Below are positions 61,681 through 64,000 of a stretch of 64,000 nt of DNA, one piece after another. This DNA is from Lasioglossum baleicum (Eukaryota; Arthropoda; Insecta; Hymenoptera; Halictidae). Under the pieces are notes generated by a model. The model ran no database searches, was not told the origin of the DNA, and worked only from the letters and a program-made list of their open reading frames with translations. Every line of letters begins with the position of its first letter. Position 1 is the stretch's first letter. The stretch spans positions 930,001 to 994,000 of the forward strand of contig NW_027469107.1 in assembly GCF_051020765.1 (NCBI RefSeq), in the 5' to 3' direction. A program made the position numbers and the translations under genes.

Positions 61681-61876
61681 TCCGCGGCTATAAAATGGTT
61701 GGGGAGCACTGCTGTAAAGCACAAGTGAAATCTTTTTGATTCGAAGAATTGCAAGCTCATATTATCACCACTGGTCTAGCGAAACCTGAGAATTAATCTG
61801 TACTATCCAATATTGCACCAACACAGAGTGGAACCCGCGCACGATTTCGTTCTCCAACCGAAGCTGAGATGGTCGC

Positions 61877-61893
61877 GTTCGAAGAATACGGGG
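61877..61893 (+). other. CENP-B-box-like motif, 9/9 core
   Basis: Perfect core match in the D1 monomer at 61738, just after the end of the third 12-monomer copy. Confidence 0.6.
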
Positions 61894-63833
61894 CCATCAA
61901 CAAAGGGTATTTCGATTCGTCGGAGGACGACGTGATGAATTATAATAGGAATTTATTCTGCGCGGCTCACCGTCTCACCGGCGAGAAGTGGTCGAAGCCA
62001 CCGCAACAATATAAACAATTAACGCCCCCCATCTCATCGAGGCGCCGTGAAATTATCAAACGTTGCCCGGTCCGCGGCTATAAAATGGTTGGGTAGCACT
62101 GCTGTAAAGCTCAAGTGAAAGCTTTTTGATTCGAAGAATTGCAAGCTCATATTATCACCACTTGTCTAACGAAATGTGAGAATTAAGCTGTATAACCCAA
62201 TATTGCACCAACACAGAGTGGATCCCCGCGCAGGATCTCGTTCTCCAACCGAAGCAGAGATGGACGCGTTCGAAGAATAAGCGATCATCCACAAAGGGTA
62301 TTTCGATTCGTCGGTTGACAACGTGATAAAGAAAAGTTGGAATTTGTTCTGCGAGGCTCACCGTCTCACCGGCGAGAAGTGGTCGAAGCCACCGCAACAA
62401 TATAAACAATTAACGCCCCTCCGCCCTCATCGGGCGCGGTAAAATTATCAAACGTTGACCGGTTCGCGGCTATAAAATGGTTGGGGAGCACTGCTGTAAA
62501 GCACAAGTGAAAGCTTTTTGATTCGAAGAATTGCAAGCTCATATTATCTCCACTGGTCTAGCGAAACCTGAGAATTAAGCTGTACTATCCAATATTGCAC
62601 CAACACAGAGTGGAACCCGCGCAGGATCTCGTTCTCCAACCGAAGCTGAGATGGTCGCGTTCGAAGAATACGCGGCCATCAACAAAGGGTATTTCGATTC
62701 GTCGGAGGACGACGTGATGAAGTAAAATTGGAATTTATACTGCGCGGCTCACCGTCTCACCGGCGAGAAGTGGTAGAAGCCACCGCAACAATACAAACAA
62801 TTAACGCCCCCCATTTCATCGAGGCGCCGTAAAATTATCAATCGTTGCCCGGTCCGCGGCTATAAAATGGTTGGGTAGCACTGCTGTAAAGCTCAAGTGA
62901 AAGCTTTTTGATTCGAAGAATTGCAAGCTCATATTATCACGACTTGTCTAACGAAATGTGAGAATTAAGCTGTATAATCCAATATTGCACCAACACAGAG
63001 TGGATCCCCGCGCAGGTTCTCGTTCTCCAACCGAAGCAGAGATGGACGCGTTCGAAGAATAAGCGATCATCCACAAAGGGTATTTCGATTCGTCGGTTGA
63101 CAACGTGATAAAGAAAAGTTGGAATTTGTTCTGCGAGGCTCACCGTCTCACCGGCGAGAAGTGGTCGAAGCCACCGCAACAATATAAACAATTAACGCCC
63201 CTCCCCCCTCATCGGGCGCGGTAAAATTATCAAATGTTGACCGGTTCGCGGCTATAAAATGGTTGGGTAGCACTGCTGTAAAGCTCAAGTGAAAGCTTTT
63301 TGATTCGAAGAATTGCAAGCTCATATTATCACCACTTGTCTAACGAAATGTGAGAATTAAGCTGTATAACCCAATATTGCACCAACACAGAGTGGATCCC
63401 CGCGCAGGATCTCGTTCTCCAACCGAAGCTGAGATGGTCGCGTTCGAAGAATACGCGGCCATCAACAAAGGGTATTTCGATTCGTCGGAGGACGACGTGA
63501 TGTATTATAATAGGAATTTATTCTGCGCGGCTCACCGTCTCACCGGCGAGAAGTGGTCGAAGCCACCGCAACAATATAAACAATTAACGCCCCTCCCCCC
63601 TCATCGAGGCGCCGTAAAATTCTCAAACTTTGCCCGGTCCTCGGCTATAAAATAGTTGGGGAGCACTGCTGTAAAGCACAAGTGAAATCTTTTTGATTCG
63701 AATAATTGCAAGCTCATATTATCACCACTGGTCTAGCGAAACCTGAGAATTAATCTGTACTATCCAATATTGCACCAACACAGAGTGGAACCCGCGCACG
63801 ATTTCGTTCTCCAACCGAACCTGAGATGGTCGC

Positions 63834-63850
63834 GTTCGAAGAATACGGGG
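63834..63850 (+). other. CENP-B-box-like motif, 9/9 core
   Basis: Perfect core match in the edge D1 monomer at 63695. This copy has a private change (GGGGTCATC rather than GGGGCCATC) directly after the motif, but the motif itself is intact. Confidence 0.6.
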
Positions 63851-64000
63851 TCATCAACAAAGGGTATTTCGATTCGTCGGAGGACGACGTGATGAATTAT
63901 AATAGGAATTTATTCTGCGCGGCTCACCGTCTCACCGGCGAGAAGTGGTCGAAGCCACCGCAACAATATAAACAATTAACGCCCCCCATCTCATCGAGGC

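Larger units (their letters stand above)
57828..61737 (+). repeat. 12-monomer unit, third copy, first 10 positions (3910 bp)
   Basis: Order: C2, D1, D2, D1, C1, F, B1, A1, B1, D3. Positions 11 and 12 (B1, B3) are missing. The D3 copy at 61346 is disturbed in its tail: two extra A bases near 61661 and one missing C near 61677. It then continues into a D1 monomer. Confidence 0.9.
1..64000 (+). repeat. Tandem satellite array, ~391-bp monomer, fills the window
   Basis: Every stretch of the window is a copy of one monomer of about 391 bp, all in the same orientation, with no unique DNA between copies. Recurring anchors are GATTCGAAGAATTGC at the chosen start, CCAATATTGCACCAACAC, CTCACCGTCTCACCGG, and CCGCGGCTATAAAATGG near the end. 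Lengths are mostly 390, 391 or 392 bp. Exceptions are 383 bp (two copies with 8-bp deletions), 389 bp (two copies), 393 bp (three copies) and one 200-bp copy. Monomer classes are arranged into higher-order repeats. Because 391 is not a multiple of three and most monomers contain stops in every frame, no reading frame crosses the array. Such arrays are usually centromeric, pericentromeric or subtelomeric heterochromatin; which one applies here cannot be read from the sequence alone. Confidence 0.98.
61738..64000 (+). repeat. Right-edge mixed segment
   Basis: Order: D1, B1, A1 variant, B1, D2, D1 (cut by the window end). The A1 variant at 62520 and the B1 at 62910 share private changes with 39061 and with a patch at 45611-45768. 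The last two monomers have private changes such as CGGTCCTCGGC near 63638, AAAATAGTTGG near 63650 and GAATAATTGC at 63700. Confidence 0.84.

Noticed and set aside
1..64000. CRISPR array
   Set aside because: The repeating unit is about 391 bp with no short repeat and unique spacer pattern; all sequence between anchors is itself repeated.
1..64000. Transposable element or MITE origin
   Set aside because: I found no terminal inverted repeats, target-site duplications or transposase fragments; boundaries between copies are seamless head-to-tail joins.
1..64000. Ribosomal DNA or histone-like tandem gene cluster
   Set aside because: Unit length is too short, no conserved rRNA or histone sequence is visible, and no frame is maintained across classes.
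1..64000. Origin of replication or scaffold-attachment region
   Set aside because: No A+T-rich unwinding stretch or known motif cluster stands out in the monomer.

Overview
The whole window is satellite DNA. I see no protein-coding gene, no RNA gene, no transposon and no unique sequence anywhere in the 64 kb. A monomer of about 391 bp (individual copies mostly 390, 391 or 392 bp) is repeated head to tail, always in the same orientation. Taking the GATTCGAA motif as the monomer start, I count 163 monomers between positions 161 and 63694, plus a 160-bp piece at the left edge and a 306-bp piece at the right edge. The organism is a eukaryote. CpG is plentiful in every monomer, so heavy germline CpG methylation looks unlikely, which fits an invertebrate animal better than a vertebrate or plant. 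I cannot name the species.

The monomers fall into classes set by a diagnostic core of about 90 bp. A1/A2 have GCGTTAGAAG. B1/B2/B3 have GAATAAGCGATC and TTGACAAC. C1/C2 have ACCCGTTCG and GAGCACGAC. D1/D2/D3 have TATAATAGG. E and F are two further families, and there are several mosaics. The classes are arranged into higher-order repeats (HORs). From left to right: 1-6794 is a divergent, weakly periodic segment. 6795-21656 holds C1-led units of 5, 13, 7 and 13 monomers built mostly from alternating A (390 bp) and B (392 bp). 21657-35540 holds five units that begin B1-B1-C2-E. 35541-44144 holds two copies of a D2-D1-C1-F-B1-A1 block around an 8-monomer spacer. 44145-47268 is a 4-monomer unit repeated twice. 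46097-61737 holds 12-, 6-, 12- and 10-monomer versions of a C2-D1-D2-D1-C1-F-B1-A1-B1-D3-B1-B3 unit, nearly identical between copies and probably the most recently amplified part. 61738-64000 is a mixed end segment.

The most notable signal is in D1 monomers. Fourteen of them carry GTTCGAAGAATACGGGG, which matches all nine essential positions of the mammalian CENP-B box (NTTCGNNNNANNCGGGN). Classes C, E, D2 and D3 miss it by one base, and classes A and B by two. The array therefore resembles a centromeric HOR satellite in which box-positive and box-negative monomers are interspersed. Centromere function is inferred, not shown. Nearly every monomer also has a strong TATA-like element (GGCTATAAAATGG) that could drive satellite transcription. 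Junction monomers, a half-length monomer and conversion-like patches record how unequal exchange built the array.
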